NCBI GenBank assembly: GCA_902805915.1
Contig: CADCUO010000068.1
Span: 1 to 59,867 of the forward strand
DNA length: 59,867 bases
Source of the DNA: an uncultured Propionibacteriaceae bacterium
GTDB taxonomy: Bacteria > Actinomycetota > Actinomycetes > Propionibacteriales > Propionibacteriaceae
Reading direction: 5' to 3'
This document shows, one piece after another, positions 39,101 through 46,126 of this stretch. The notes under the pieces were generated by a model. The model was not told where the DNA came from. It saw nothing but the letters and a program-made list of their open reading frames with translations, and ran no database searches. A program made the position numbers and the translations under genes. How positions within the stretch are numbered: position 1 is the first letter of the stretch; every line of letters begins with the position of its first letter.

Positions 39101-39200
39101 GAATGTGCAGCGGCACGGCAGCCCGATAGATCGCGGGCATCAGTCGTTCGGGAAGGACGCGGGCTAGTCGTCGTTCGGTCTGAAGACGGTCATCATGCAT
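36144..39200 (-). CDS. Alpha-mannosidase (GH38)
   Basis: 1018 residues. The N-terminal jelly-roll-like region (1-245) leads to the GH38 catalytic domain with HAHID (254-258, Zn ligands) and WLPDSFGYSAALPQ with the nucleophile Asp368. The remainder has the three-helix and beta-sandwich domains of the family (DILPGSSIAWVNREARDTY, THFPPIDTYNS). No signal peptide, so it is cytoplasmic and probably trims manno-oligosaccharides. The length fits bacterial GH38. No sugar transporter is adjacent. Convergent with the YbaK gene. Confidence 0.95.
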   Translation of the reverse strand: MHDDRLQTERRLARVLPERLMPAIYRAAVPLHIRRWDAPGEPVAVAEAMAADYRPAAVGEVWGPAWGTTWFELSADVPPDWAHSVVEGVVDLGFQRGHPGFAAEGLVYRPDGTAVKGLHPFNRWFPVEAGTSQVRVFVEAAANPEITMRVPSQIGDVETASTEPIYLLGQADLAVVDLEVRALVADLDVLGRLAAVLPSTEPRAAQIWAAVSDALDAIDLHDISGTAAAARAVLAPELAKPANASAHQISAVGHAHIDSAWLWPLRETVRKVARTCSNVTQLMDDHPELVFAMSQAQQLAWIEEARPEVFALVKEKVEAGQFVPVGGMWVESDTNMPGGEAMARQFIHGKRYFAETFGIDTQEVWLPDSFGYSAALPQLIALSGSKYFLTQKISWNKTNLFPHHTFWWEGIDGTRIFTHFPPIDTYNSDLSAGELALASRQFADKARANHSLAPFGWGDGGGGPTREMLERARRSADLEGSPQVTIETPASFFARAEADYPQAPVWWGELYLEIHRGTYTSHALIKQGNRRSEHLLREAELWATTAAVRGGYEYPYQALDRLWKTVLLHQFHDILPGSSIAWVNREARDTYRAVAAELQELIADAVDAAGSDRTRLTNGGAAEDRQWIFNAAPFARAGIPALGSAPSPDPTSANQSGAEQSRAVLEQVGDRYVLDNGRVRAELDADGLIRSVVDAATGRDAIAPGGAGNLLQVHPDLPNDWDAWDVDSFYRNTRTDLVHAETVEIAELSGGVAGVRTVHRHGSSTFTSLITLAPDAAALEIQLDVDWQERETLLKAAFELDVRAEVSSSETQFGHVNRATHDNTSWDAAKFEICAHRFVHLAEPGYGVAVVNDSTYGHDVTRSVRPDGGTTTTLRLSLLRAPRWPDPETDQGQHRLRYAMVPGADIRDAVREGYAINLPLRAVPAGTVVSPLVTVDSADVVVEAVKMAEDRSGDVVVRLYAATGGRARATVRSGFDSSAVDSVDLLERPLDIGQSWDDPSSVAVDFRPFQIVTLRYRR

Positions 39201-39243
39201 GCCCCGACCCTTTCACCCTGCCCCAGCCGGGAGGATCGAGGGG

Positions 39244-40446
39244 TCAGCGTTGCGGATACTCCGTGGGGTACGGGCTGTTCTGCTTCGGCTGCTGCTGCGG
39301 TGAGTTCGAGTCACCTGCGGACACCGCAAGCTGCTCCTCCGGCATGTCCAGCACCGCCGGCTTGCCGGCTCCCATCCCCTTCGGCGTTGGGTTGGAGAGC
39401 TCCTGCGCGGCCGCGATCGCCTCCTGGACGGTGCGTTGGGTGGCCGCCCGATCAGCTGCTGCCTGCTCCTTGATCTCCTCTTGGACGTTGACCTTGTCCG
39501 GTGGGCTGAACTGACCCTTGGCCGCCGCCGGAATGGCCGCGGAAGCCGAGCTCACCGCACTCCCCAACCCTTCCAGGGCTTTGTTCAGCTCGCTCGGCAC
39601 AATCCAGACCTTGTTCGCGTCACCGCGAGCGATGCTGGGCAGCATCTGCATGTACTGGTAGGCAAGCAACGCCTGGTCCGGCTGCCCGGCGTGGATAGCC
39701 CCGAAGACTGTGGTGATCGCCTGGGCCTCGCCCTCGGCCCGCAGCATCTGGGCCTGACGGTCAGCCTGCGCCCGAAGCACGGCGGCCTCCCGGTCACCTT
39801 GGGCCCGGAGAATCGACGACTCCTTCTCACCACCTGCGGACAGGATGGAGGACTGCCGCTGACCTTCGGCGATCAGGATCGAGGCTCGCTTGTCGCGCTC
39901 GGCGCGGGCACCCTTCTCCATCGCGTCCCGGATGGTCGCCGGCGGGTCGATCGCGCGCAGCTCCACCCGGTTCACCTTGATGCCCCACTTGCCGGTGGCC
40001 TCGTCCAGCACCAGCCGCAGCTTCTGGTTGATCTCCTCACGGCTGACCAGGGCACTCTCCAGGTCCAGACCGCCGATGATGTTGCGCAGCGTGGTCATGG
40101 TGAGCTGCTCGATCGCCTTGATGTAGTCCTGTGCCTCGTACGCCGCCCGCACCGGGTCGATCACCTGGAAGTAGATCACCGAGTCGATGTTCACCATCAG
40201 GTTGTCCTCGGTGATGACGCCCTGAGGCGGGAACGGGACAACCGCTTCCCGCATGTCGATGTTGTAGCGGACCTTGTCGAAGAGCGGGACCAGCAGGTGC
40301 GGCCCCGGCTCCAGCGTGCGGTTGAACTTCCCCAGCCGCTCAACCACGCCGACCCGCTGTTGCCGGATCACCCGGATCGCGCTGGCGAGGAAGAAGACGA
40401 GCGCAATGACGGCGGCGATGAGGACTATCAGCCCACCCAGATCCAT
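39244..40446 (-). CDS. SPFH/Band-7 stomatin-like membrane protein
   Basis: 400 residues. An N-terminal membrane helix (about 4-25) is followed by the Band-7 domain with RVGVVERLGKFNRTLEPGPHLLVP, MREAVVPFPPQGVITEDNL and TLRNIIGGLDLESALVSREE. An Ala/Glu/Gln-rich coiled coil follows (about 195-250), then a low-complexity Pro/Gln-rich tail. Stomatin-like proteins form membrane microdomains and modulate proteases such as FtsH. The upstream partner NfeD is encoded 17 bp away in the same direction, the standard slipin-NfeD pair. AAAGG precedes the ATG. Confidence 0.94.
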   Translation of the reverse strand: MDLGGLIVLIAAVIALVFFLASAIRVIRQQRVGVVERLGKFNRTLEPGPHLLVPLFDKVRYNIDMREAVVPFPPQGVITEDNLMVNIDSVIYFQVIDPVRAAYEAQDYIKAIEQLTMTTLRNIIGGLDLESALVSREEINQKLRLVLDEATGKWGIKVNRVELRAIDPPATIRDAMEKGARAERDKRASILIAEGQRQSSILSAGGEKESSILRAQGDREAAVLRAQADRQAQMLRAEGEAQAITTVFGAIHAGQPDQALLAYQYMQMLPSIARGDANKVWIVPSELNKALEGLGSAVSSASAAIPAAAKGQFSPPDKVNVQEEIKEQAAADRAATQRTVQEAIAAAQELSNPTPKGMGAGKPAVLDMPEEQLAVSAGDSNSPQQQPKQNSPYPTEYPQR

Positions 40447-40463
40447 CGGAAACCTTTCACGAG

Positions 40464-40940
40464 CTACGGCAGTTGGTCGTGCTTGGGATAGACCACGGCG
40501 ATGGCGCCGTCGATCTCGTACACCTCGACCTCGGTGCCCTGCTCGATCACCAGATCAGAGTCGTAGGGGCGGGCGGTCCAGTTCTGCCCGTCGACCTTGA
40601 TCTCACCACCAGCGCGGGTCACCCGGGACAGTGCCACGCCGGAGCTGCCCACCATCTTGGCGGTCGACGAGCGGTAGCCGGGCATGTTGCGTACCTTCTC
40701 CATCAAGGTGGGACGCAACAACAGGAGCATGCCCACCGAGACAGCGCCGGCGACGGTGACCTGCAGCCACCACAACTCGGGAGCCACCAGCGCCACACCG
40801 GTACCGGCCAGAGCTCCGACCGCGAGCATGATCAACACCAGGTCGAGGGAGAGGATCTCCGCCACCGACAGCAGCAGCGCGAGGCTCAGCCAGATCGCCC
40901 ATGCGTTGTCACCCAGCCAGTCGGTCAAGTTCACCTCCAT
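40464..40940 (-). CDS. NfeD-family membrane protein
   Basis: 158 residues, the short NfeD1b form without the ClpP-like protease domain. N-terminal hydrophobic segments (about 13-33, 36-53, 60-76) and a C-terminal OB fold (GEIKVDGQNWTARPYDSDLVIEQGTEVEV, split for length). It is paired with the SPFH gene, whose product it is thought to anchor or regulate. AAAGGCGG lies upstream of the ATG. Confidence 0.92.
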   Translation of the reverse strand: MEVNLTDWLGDNAWAIWLSLALLLSVAEILSLDLVLIMLAVGALAGTGVALVAPELWWLQVTVAGAVSVGMLLLLRPTLMEKVRNMPGYRSSTAKMVGSSGVALSRVTRAGGEIKVDGQNWTARPYDSDLVIEQGTEVEVYEIDGAIAVVYPKHDQLP

Positions 40941-41039
40941 GGTGTGTACCGCCTTTCATCCATGGTGCCAGACCGGACCCAACTCTGAGCGGAGCTCACG
41001 ACGGTGCAGCGCCCGCCATCAGTGGTACAGCGCCGGCGC

Positions 41040-41822
41040 TCAGCTGGCGCGTGCCGCCCATCGTCCATCGGTCTCGGTCAGGTCCAGCGGGAGATCGAAA
41101 GTTGCCGTCAGGTTGTCCGCGGTCAGCGTCTCGCGGAGCGGACCGGCCGCGACTATGGCCCCCTGCTTCATCAACAGGACATGGGTGATACCAAGCGGGA
41201 TCTCCTCGACGTGATGGGTCACCAGCACCGAGGCAGGCGCATACCGGTCGGTGGCCAGGTCGCTGAGGGTCCGTACCAGCGACTCACGACCGCTCAGGTC
41301 CAGCCCGGCCGCGGGCTCGTCCAGCAGCAGCAGCTCCGGGTCAGTCATCAGAGCCCGGGCGATCTGCACCCGCTTGCGCTCGCCCTCGCTGAGGGTGCCG
41401 AAGGTGCGGTCCGCCAGGTTCTCGATCCGTAGCTGGCCCAGCAGCTCGGTGGCCCTTTCATGATCAAGCTCGTCATATGCCTCCCGCCACCGGCCGACCA
41501 CGGCGTACGAGGCCGACACCACCACGTCATGAACCCGTTCCCCCCGCGGGATCCGTTCGGCCAGCGCAGCAGAGGTGAGACCTATCCGCGGCCGGAGCTC
41601 GAAGACGTCCACCGTGCCGAGCACCTCGCCGAGCAGCCCGGCGACGCCTGTCGTGGGATGGATCTGAGCCGCAAGCACCTGCAGCAGGGTCGTCTTGCCG
41701 GCGCCGTTGGGTCCGATCACCACCCACCGGTCGGACTCGTCCACCTCCCAGTCGATCTCCGACAGAAGAGTTGACCCGCCCCGCACGACGCTCACTCCGG
41801 CAAGATCTACGACAGCCACCAT
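41040..41822 (-). CDS. ABC transporter ATPase (single-domain)
   Basis: 260 residues. Walker A GPNGAGKTT (about 38-46), signature LSEGERKRVQIARALM, Walker B LLLLDEPAAGLDL and the switch His in VLVTHHVEEIP. No permease is encoded nearby, so the partner and substrate are unknown. The MolC/ModF-like architecture and the isolated setting recall actinobacterial soluble ABC ATPases. ATG start, no Shine-Dalgarno, TAGGTT 7 nt upstream. Divergent from the next gene over only 41 bp. The 3' end contains a 12-bp palindrome, AGCGCCGGCGCT, at 41029-41040. Confidence 0.92.
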   Translation of the reverse strand: MVAVVDLAGVSVVRGGSTLLSEIDWEVDESDRWVVIGPNGAGKTTLLQVLAAQIHPTTGVAGLLGEVLGTVDVFELRPRIGLTSAALAERIPRGERVHDVVVSASYAVVGRWREAYDELDHERATELLGQLRIENLADRTFGTLSEGERKRVQIARALMTDPELLLLDEPAAGLDLSGRESLVRTLSDLATDRYAPASVLVTHHVEEIPLGITHVLLMKQGAIVAAGPLRETLTADNLTATFDLPLDLTETDGRWAARAS

Positions 41823-41829
41823 GGGGAAG

Positions 41830-41835
41830 AACCTA
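41830..41835 (-). promoter_or_regulatory. -10 box (TAGGTT) of the ABC ATPase gene
   Basis: On the minus strand TAGGTT ends 7 nt before the ATG at 41822. It faces the promoter of 41864. Confidence 0.42.
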
Positions 41836-41851
41836 CAAGAGGGCGCGTCGT

Positions 41852-41857
41852 TAGGGT
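41852..41857 (+). promoter_or_regulatory. -10 box (TAGGGT) of the 41864 gene
   Basis: TAGGGT ends 6 nt before GTG 41864. Together with the opposite box it fills a 41-bp divergent gap. Confidence 0.45.
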
Positions 41858-41863
41858 GTCCCG

Positions 41864-42586
41864 GTGGAGTCGCTCGTCGGTCTGCGGATGACCGCCTATC
41901 TGAACTCGCTGTTGGCCCGCCGAGTCAGCGCCGAAGTCGCGTCCGCCTCCGTCGTGGCAGACGACGTGGCCCACCACGTCCTCGACCCCGAGGGTGTGCT
42001 CGGGATCCTCAACCCGACCCGCTCGACCGAGGTGGGTGCTGTGATGCCGCTGCTGGTGTCGGCGGAGCCGGAACGCTGGATCCTGGCGCTGCCCGTTCCT
42101 GGGCTGCCCGGCAGCGTGCGCGGTCCGCGGCAGCTCACGGAGGCGGCGGTCGACGTCGGCGAGGCCGTCATCGCAGCGTCGGGCGGGGTCGCCCTGGTCC
42201 CGTACCGGGTCGGGCGTGCGGTGCAGTGGCGGGTGTTCCCCGCCAACCGGCCAGGCGCACCGCCGACGCCGTACGACGCCGAGCGGACCTTGAGTGAAGC
42301 GGTGCTGTCGGCGGCGCGGGCCTTGGCCACCCTCGACGTGGCCGCCGGGACCAGGCCCAGAGCCGCCATGGTCTCGGTCGGACTGGCCCCGGGCTACAGC
42401 TCCCGACAGCAGGCGACGGCGGATCGCGCCGCGCGGCTGCTCGGCGCCTGCGATGCCGCGCTGAGAGACGATGGGCGCAGCATCTCCTCCTTCGAGGCGG
42501 ACGCGCGCGCCCGCCAGCTCCGTACCGTCCGGGACGCTTGTGTCGGCGCCCTCTGCGCGGCGGTCAGCTGGATCGAGGTGGCTTGA
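41864..42586 (+). CDS. Conserved actinobacterial hypothetical protein
   Basis: 240 residues, Ala-rich, no signal peptide or membrane span. I do not recognise a named domain. The central part reads as alternating beta and alpha elements (WILALPVPGLPG, GEAVIAASGGVALVPYRVG), and the C-terminal half is helical (LSEAVLSAARALATLD, ATADRAARLLGACDAALRDD). It starts at a leaderless GTG divergent from the ABC ATPase and converges on fabI. The gene is intact and codes in the GC-biased frame, so it is real. Function unknown. Confidence 0.7.
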   Translation: MESLVGLRMTAYLNSLLARRVSAEVASASVVADDVAHHVLDPEGVLGILNPTRSTEVGAVMPLLVSAEPERWILALPVPGLPGSVRGPRQLTEAAVDVGEAVIAASGGVALVPYRVGRAVQWRVFPANRPGAPPTPYDAERTLSEAVLSAARALATLDVAAGTRPRAAMVSVGLAPGYSSRQQATADRAARLLGACDAALRDDGRSISSFEADARARQLRTVRDACVGALCAAVSWIEVA

Positions 42587-42600
42587 GCGGGCTGAGGCCC

Positions 42601-43371
42601 TCAGGCGCCCATCGCGTGTACGCCGCCGTCCACGTGGATCATCTCTCCGGTGGTCTTGGGGAACCAGTCACTGAGCAACGCCACCACGCCACGCGCGGTG
42701 GGTTCCATGTCCTTGGGGTCCCAGCTCAGCGGTGCCCGTTCCGCCCAGACGTTGTTGAACTCGTCGGCGCCGCCGATCGCCCGCTTGGCCAGCGTCTCCA
42801 ACGGACCAGCGGCGACCAGGTTCACCCGGATACCCTTCGGCCCGAGGTAGCGCGCGAGATAGCGGCTGGTGCTCTCCAGGGCTGCCTTGGAGACACCCAT
42901 CCAGTCATACACCGGCCAGGACACCCGGGCGTCGAAGGTGAGACCCACCACCGACGCGGTGTCGGCGTACAGCGGCTTGCAGGCCATCGCCAGGGACGCC
43001 AACGAGTACGCCGATATCTGCATCGCCGTAGCGACATCGGGCCACGGCGTGGTCAGGAACTTCCCGCCGAGCGCCGTCTCAGGGTTCGCGAACGCCAGCG
43101 AGTGCACCAGCCCGTCCAACCGGTCGACGTGCTGACCCAGCTGGTCGGCGAGCCCAGCCAGATGCTCCTCGTTGGTGACATCGACCTCGAGCAGGACCGG
43201 CACCGGGTCCAGCTTCTTAATCACCCGTTTCGTCAGGCTCATCGCCCGGCCGAAGTTGGAGACCACCACGGTCGCCCCCTCCGCCTGCGCGATCCTGGCC
43301 ACGTGGAAGCCGATCGAGGTGTCCAGCGTGACGCCGGACACCAACACGGTCTTGCCTTCGAGGATTCCCAC
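42601..43371 (-). CDS. fabI: Enoyl-ACP reductase (FabI/InhA type)
   Basis: 256 residues. NADH-dependent last step of the FASII elongation cycle. GVTLDTSIGFHVARIAQ is the cofactor loop, LVHSLAFANPETAL the substrate-side strand, and YDWMGVSKAALESTSRYLA carries the catalytic Tyr and Lys. The C-terminal GEMIHVDGGVHAMGA is typical. It is paired with fabG immediately upstream (48 bp), as mabA-inhA in mycobacteria. No clear promoter lies between them. Confidence 0.96.
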   Translation of the reverse strand: MGILEGKTVLVSGVTLDTSIGFHVARIAQAEGATVVVSNFGRAMSLTKRVIKKLDPVPVLLEVDVTNEEHLAGLADQLGQHVDRLDGLVHSLAFANPETALGGKFLTTPWPDVATAMQISAYSLASLAMACKPLYADTASVVGLTFDARVSWPVYDWMGVSKAALESTSRYLARYLGPKGIRVNLVAAGPLETLAKRAIGGADEFNNVWAERAPLSWDPKDMEPTARGVVALLSDWFPKTTGEMIHVDGGVHAMGA

Positions 43372-43419
43372 TGCTACTCCACTCCACTGCTGATCAACAA
43401 GAAATTCCGGACGCAGAGC

Positions 43420-44163
43420 TCAGTGACCCATGCCGAGCCCGCCGTCGACGGGGATCAGCGCGCCGGTGATGTACCCGGCGGACTCCCCGGCCAAAAACTC
43501 GATCGTGCCGGCGATGTCGTCGACCGAACCGAGGCGGCCGAGCGGGATCTGATCGGCGTACTTGGTGACCAGGTCCTCCTCCAGCTCCGCCGTCATGTCC
43601 GTCTCGATGAAGCCGGGAGCGACCACGTTCGCTGTCACCCCGCGCGATCCGAGCTCGCGGGCGAGGGAGCGGGCCATGCCGACCAGACCCGACTTGGAGG
43701 CGGCTTAGTTGACCTGCCCGGCCGAACCGAGCTGTCCCACCACCGAGGAGACGAAGATGATCCGGCCGAAGCGGTTGCGGATCATCGGCCGGGCAGCCCG
43801 TCGCGCTACCCGGAACGCTCCGGTGAGGTTGGTCGCGATGACCGTGTCCCAGTCGTCATCGCTCATCCGCATGACCAAGGTGTCGCGGGTGATCCCGGCG
43901 TTGGCCACCAGCACCTCAACGGGGCCCAGCACAGCCTCCACCTGGGCGAACGCCGCCTCCACCTGACCGGGGTCGGTGACATCGCACTGGACGCCGAGAA
44001 CGCCCGCGGGAACCTCGCCGCTGCGGTAGGTGGCGGCCACCCGGTGGCCCGACTGCGCCAGCCGCTCCGCAATCCGATAGCCGATGCCCTTGCTGCCGCC
44101 GGTCACCAGGACCGTACGGGGAGGCGCCAGAACAGCTGCAGGATGCGGTGAAGTCGTTGTCAC
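43420..44163 (-). pseudogene. fabG: 3-oxoacyl-ACP reductase FabG with in-frame stop at the catalytic Tyr codon
   Basis: SDR of the FASII cycle, interrupted. VLVTGGSKGIGYRIAERLA, VLVANAGITRD and FGRIIFVSSVVGQLGSAGQVN are followed by TAA (43705-43707), after which the same frame continues AASKSGLVGMARSLAREL to the normal end TGALIPVDGGLGMGH. In intact FabG this point reads NYAASK, so the stop replaces exactly the catalytic Tyr (codon 153; E. coli Tyr151), four residues before the Lys. One C-to-A or T-to-A change in the codon is enough. It is a real nonsense mutation, a readthrough site or a sequence error. I set the start at GTG 44163, with TAGCGT 7 nt upstream; GTG 44172 is possible. Partner of fabI. 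Confidence 0.85.
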
Positions 44164-44170
44164 GAAGGTC

Positions 44171-44176
44171 ACGCTA
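44171..44176 (-). promoter_or_regulatory. -10 box (TAGCGT) of fabG-fabI
   Basis: On the minus strand TAGCGT ends 7 nt before GTG 44163, and no Shine-Dalgarno is visible. Confidence 0.38.
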
Positions 44177-44206
44177 TCGACACCCCGCTGCCGCCGACGA
44201 ACAGCG

Positions 44207-44212
44207 TAGGCT
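44207..44212 (+). promoter_or_regulatory. -10 box (TAGGCT) of the DUF3099 gene
   Basis: TAGGCT ends 6 nt before GTG 44219, with no Shine-Dalgarno. It lies about 30 bp from the opposing fabG box. Confidence 0.45.
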
Positions 44213-44218
44213 TACCAG

Positions 44219-44728
44219 GTGACAGGCACCCCGAACGTCCTTCAGGGTGGCGGTAACGGAGGCAGGTCTCCGCGGACCGTCATCACCAGCGCTCAGTTCG
44301 CAACGAGCAAGGGACAGGCGTCCCGGCAGCGGCGTTACGCGATCACTATGGCGTTTCGGACCGCATGCTTTCTTCTCATGATCTTCGTTCCGGGCCCGCT
44401 GCGCTGGGTGTTGTTCGCGTGCGCGGTCTTCCTCCCCTACGTCGCGGTTCTGTTCGCCAACCAGGCAGACACCCGCACCGGGAAAGCCGAAGTCGAGCAG
44501 GCCGGGGCGCCGGCGCTCCAGCTCGGTGCTGGCGCTCCGGCACCCGAGATCATCCACGGCACGGTCGTCGAGCCTGAGGCGTACGGGCCTGCGGTCCGCG
44601 AATCTGAGGTCTACCAGCCCGGGCTGTACGAGCCTGGAGTGTATGGGGACCGCACCGTGGATACCGCCGAATCGGACGTTCGGCACCGCCGCAAGGCAGC
44701 CGACCAGCAGGAAAGACGCAGTGCCTGA
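44219..44728 (+). CDS. DUF3099 membrane protein
   Basis: 169 residues. The cytosolic N-terminus RTVITSAQFATSKGQASRQRRYAITM is followed by two membrane helices (about 45-61 and 63-81; RWVLFACAVFLPYVAVLFAN is the second). This is the DUF3099 pattern restricted to actinobacteria. A long acidic/Tyr-rich cytosolic tail (85-169) follows. Its placement beside fabG recalls the DUF3099-moaA-type neighbourhood in actinobacteria. Function unknown. It overlaps the next small gene by 8 nt. Confidence 0.82.
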   Translation: MTGTPNVLQGGGNGGRSPRTVITSAQFATSKGQASRQRRYAITMAFRTACFLLMIFVPGPLRWVLFACAVFLPYVAVLFANQADTRTGKAEVEQAGAPALQLGAGAPAPEIIHGTVVEPEAYGPAVRESEVYQPGLYEPGVYGDRTVDTAESDVRHRRKAADQQERRSA

Positions 44729-44942
44729 TCCGCTGCCGGCACCTGACGAGCGCGCCGACACCACGTGTTCGGCCCGTGGCTGCCGCGCCGCGGCCGGTTT
44801 CGACCTGCAGTGGAACAACCCGAAGATCCACACCCCGGACCGGCGCAAGCACTGGCTGGCCTGCGATGACCACCGGGACTCCCTCGGGGCGTTCCTGTCA
44901 GCCCGCGGGTTCCTGCGGGACGTGGTCACGCTCACCCCCTGA
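44721..44942 (+). CDS. Small Cys/His putative zinc-binding protein
   Basis: 73 residues from GTG 44721, which has AGGAAAG about 6 nt upstream and overlaps the DUF3099 stop. Cys16-x4-Cys21 and Cys48-x2-His51 frame the conserved FDLQWNNPKIHTPDRRKHWL segment, suggesting a four-ligand zinc site. The C-terminal LGAFLSARGFLRDVV is also conserved in actinobacterial relatives, some of which carry the misleading name acetone carboxylase. No enzyme domain is present. An open frame continues upstream but overlaps DUF3099 out of phase. Function unknown; probably co-translated with DUF3099. Confidence 0.75.
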   Translation: MPDPLPAPDERADTTCSARGCRAAAGFDLQWNNPKIHTPDRRKHWLACDDHRDSLGAFLSARGFLRDVVTLTP

Positions 44943-44975
44943 CAGCGCTCGCTCGTGAGCAGCGCTCGCCCCTTG

Positions 44976-44989
44976 CAGCCCGGGGGCTG
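44976..44989. terminator. Small hairpin in a convergent gap
   Basis: CAGCC (44976-44980) pairs with GGCTG (44985-44989) over a 4-nt loop, between two converging genes. Nearby, CAGCGCTCG occurs twice (44943-44951 and 44960-44968). Confidence 0.3.
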
Positions 44990-45003
44990 ACCAGTGGCGT
45001 GAC

Positions 45004-46077
45004 CTAGCCGCCGATGGCTGACATCGGCCGGTCGGGCTGCAAAAAGGACGGATCGTCGATTCCGTGTCCGGCCCGCTTGCCGGCGACCGCGAGCACCCAC
45101 TGGTCCGCGATCTCCTCATCGCTGGCCCCATTTCGCAAGGGTGCCCGGAGGTCGGACTCGACCCGGGAGAACAGGCAGTTGCGGATCTGTCCGTCCGCGG
45201 TCAACCGGACCCGGTCACAGGCTCCGCAGAACGGTTTGGTGACAGCCGAGATGATGCCGACCGAGTAATTTGTCCCGACCACACGAAACAGCTCGGCCGG
45301 GGCGCTGCCACGCACCGCAGCGTCGTCGGGGTCCTCAACCAGGCCGAACTGCTGAGCCAGCTGCTCCCGGATGTCTGCGGCCGTGATCATCTGTGTCCGG
45401 TCCCAGGCATGTTGGGCGTCCAGCGGCATCTGCTCGATGAAGCGGAGATGCACCTGTTCGGTCATGGCCCAGGACAGCAGGTCTGCTGCCTCGTGGTCGT
45501 TGACTCCGCGCATCAGAACGGAGTTGATCTTGACCGGGTTCAACCCGGCCCGGCGGGCGGCAGCCACGCCGGCCAGCACGTCGTCCAGACGAGGCCTGCG
45601 GGTCAGCTGCTTGAACGTGGCGGGGTTCAGCGTGTCCAGGGACACGTTGATGCGGGTCAGGCCCGCAGCAGCCAGCGCCTCGGCCCGGGCAGCCAGACCG
45701 ATACCGTTCGTGGTGAGCGCAACGACGGGTCTGGGGGCGAGCGCTGAGATGTCGGCGACCAGCCGCTCGAGGTTCTTGCGCAGCAACGGTTCCCCACCGG
45801 TCAGTCGGACCGTCCGGATCCCCAGCAAGGTGACGCCGATGGTGATCAGCCGGACCATCTCGTCGTCGGTGAGCACCTGGTCGTGCGGCATCCAGTCCAG
45901 GCCTTCGGCCGGCATGCAATAGGTGCACCGCAAGTTGCAGCGGTCGGTCAGCGACACCCGGAGGTCGGTGGCGACGCGCCCGAAGGAGTCCGCCAGCACC
46001 CGGCTTCTCGGACTGACCGTCACCCTCGCCGCGGGGTCCTGGCTCCGGATCCGCGGGAAGGGAAGCACGGTAGTCAT
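45004..46077 (-). CDS. moaA: GTP 3',8-cyclase (molybdenum cofactor)
   Basis: 357 residues. Radical-SAM enzyme for the first step of molybdopterin synthesis. The SAM cluster motif CNLRCTYC gives Cys47, Cys51 and Cys54. The second [4Fe-4S] site is in CGACDRVRLTADGQIRNC. RLTGGEPLLRKNL and the C-terminal GG pair (SAIGG) complete the signature. The start at ATG 46077 has TACAGT 6 nt upstream (GGGGGA between), so it is probably leaderless. No moaC or moaE lies in the window; fdhD is the next gene. Confidence 0.96.
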   Translation of the reverse strand: MTTVLPFPRIRSQDPAARVTVSPRSRVLADSFGRVATDLRVSLTDRCNLRCTYCMPAEGLDWMPHDQVLTDDEMVRLITIGVTLLGIRTVRLTGGEPLLRKNLERLVADISALAPRPVVALTTNGIGLAARAEALAAAGLTRINVSLDTLNPATFKQLTRRPRLDDVLAGVAAARRAGLNPVKINSVLMRGVNDHEAADLLSWAMTEQVHLRFIEQMPLDAQHAWDRTQMITAADIREQLAQQFGLVEDPDDAAVRGSAPAELFRVVGTNYSVGIISAVTKPFCGACDRVRLTADGQIRNCLFSRVESDLRAPLRNGASDEEIADQWVLAVAGKRAGHGIDDPSFLQPDRPMSAIGG

Positions 46078-46083
46078 TCCCCC

Positions 46084-46089
46084 ACTGTA
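46084..46089 (-). promoter_or_regulatory. -10 box (TACAGT) of moaA
   Basis: On the minus strand TACAGT ends 6 nt before ATG 46077. The intervening GGGGGA could also act as a Shine-Dalgarno but is too close to the ATG. Confidence 0.42.
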
Positions 46090-46126
46090 GTCTTCGGCAG
46101 CTGGAGACTTCAGACGCTGCCCCTGT

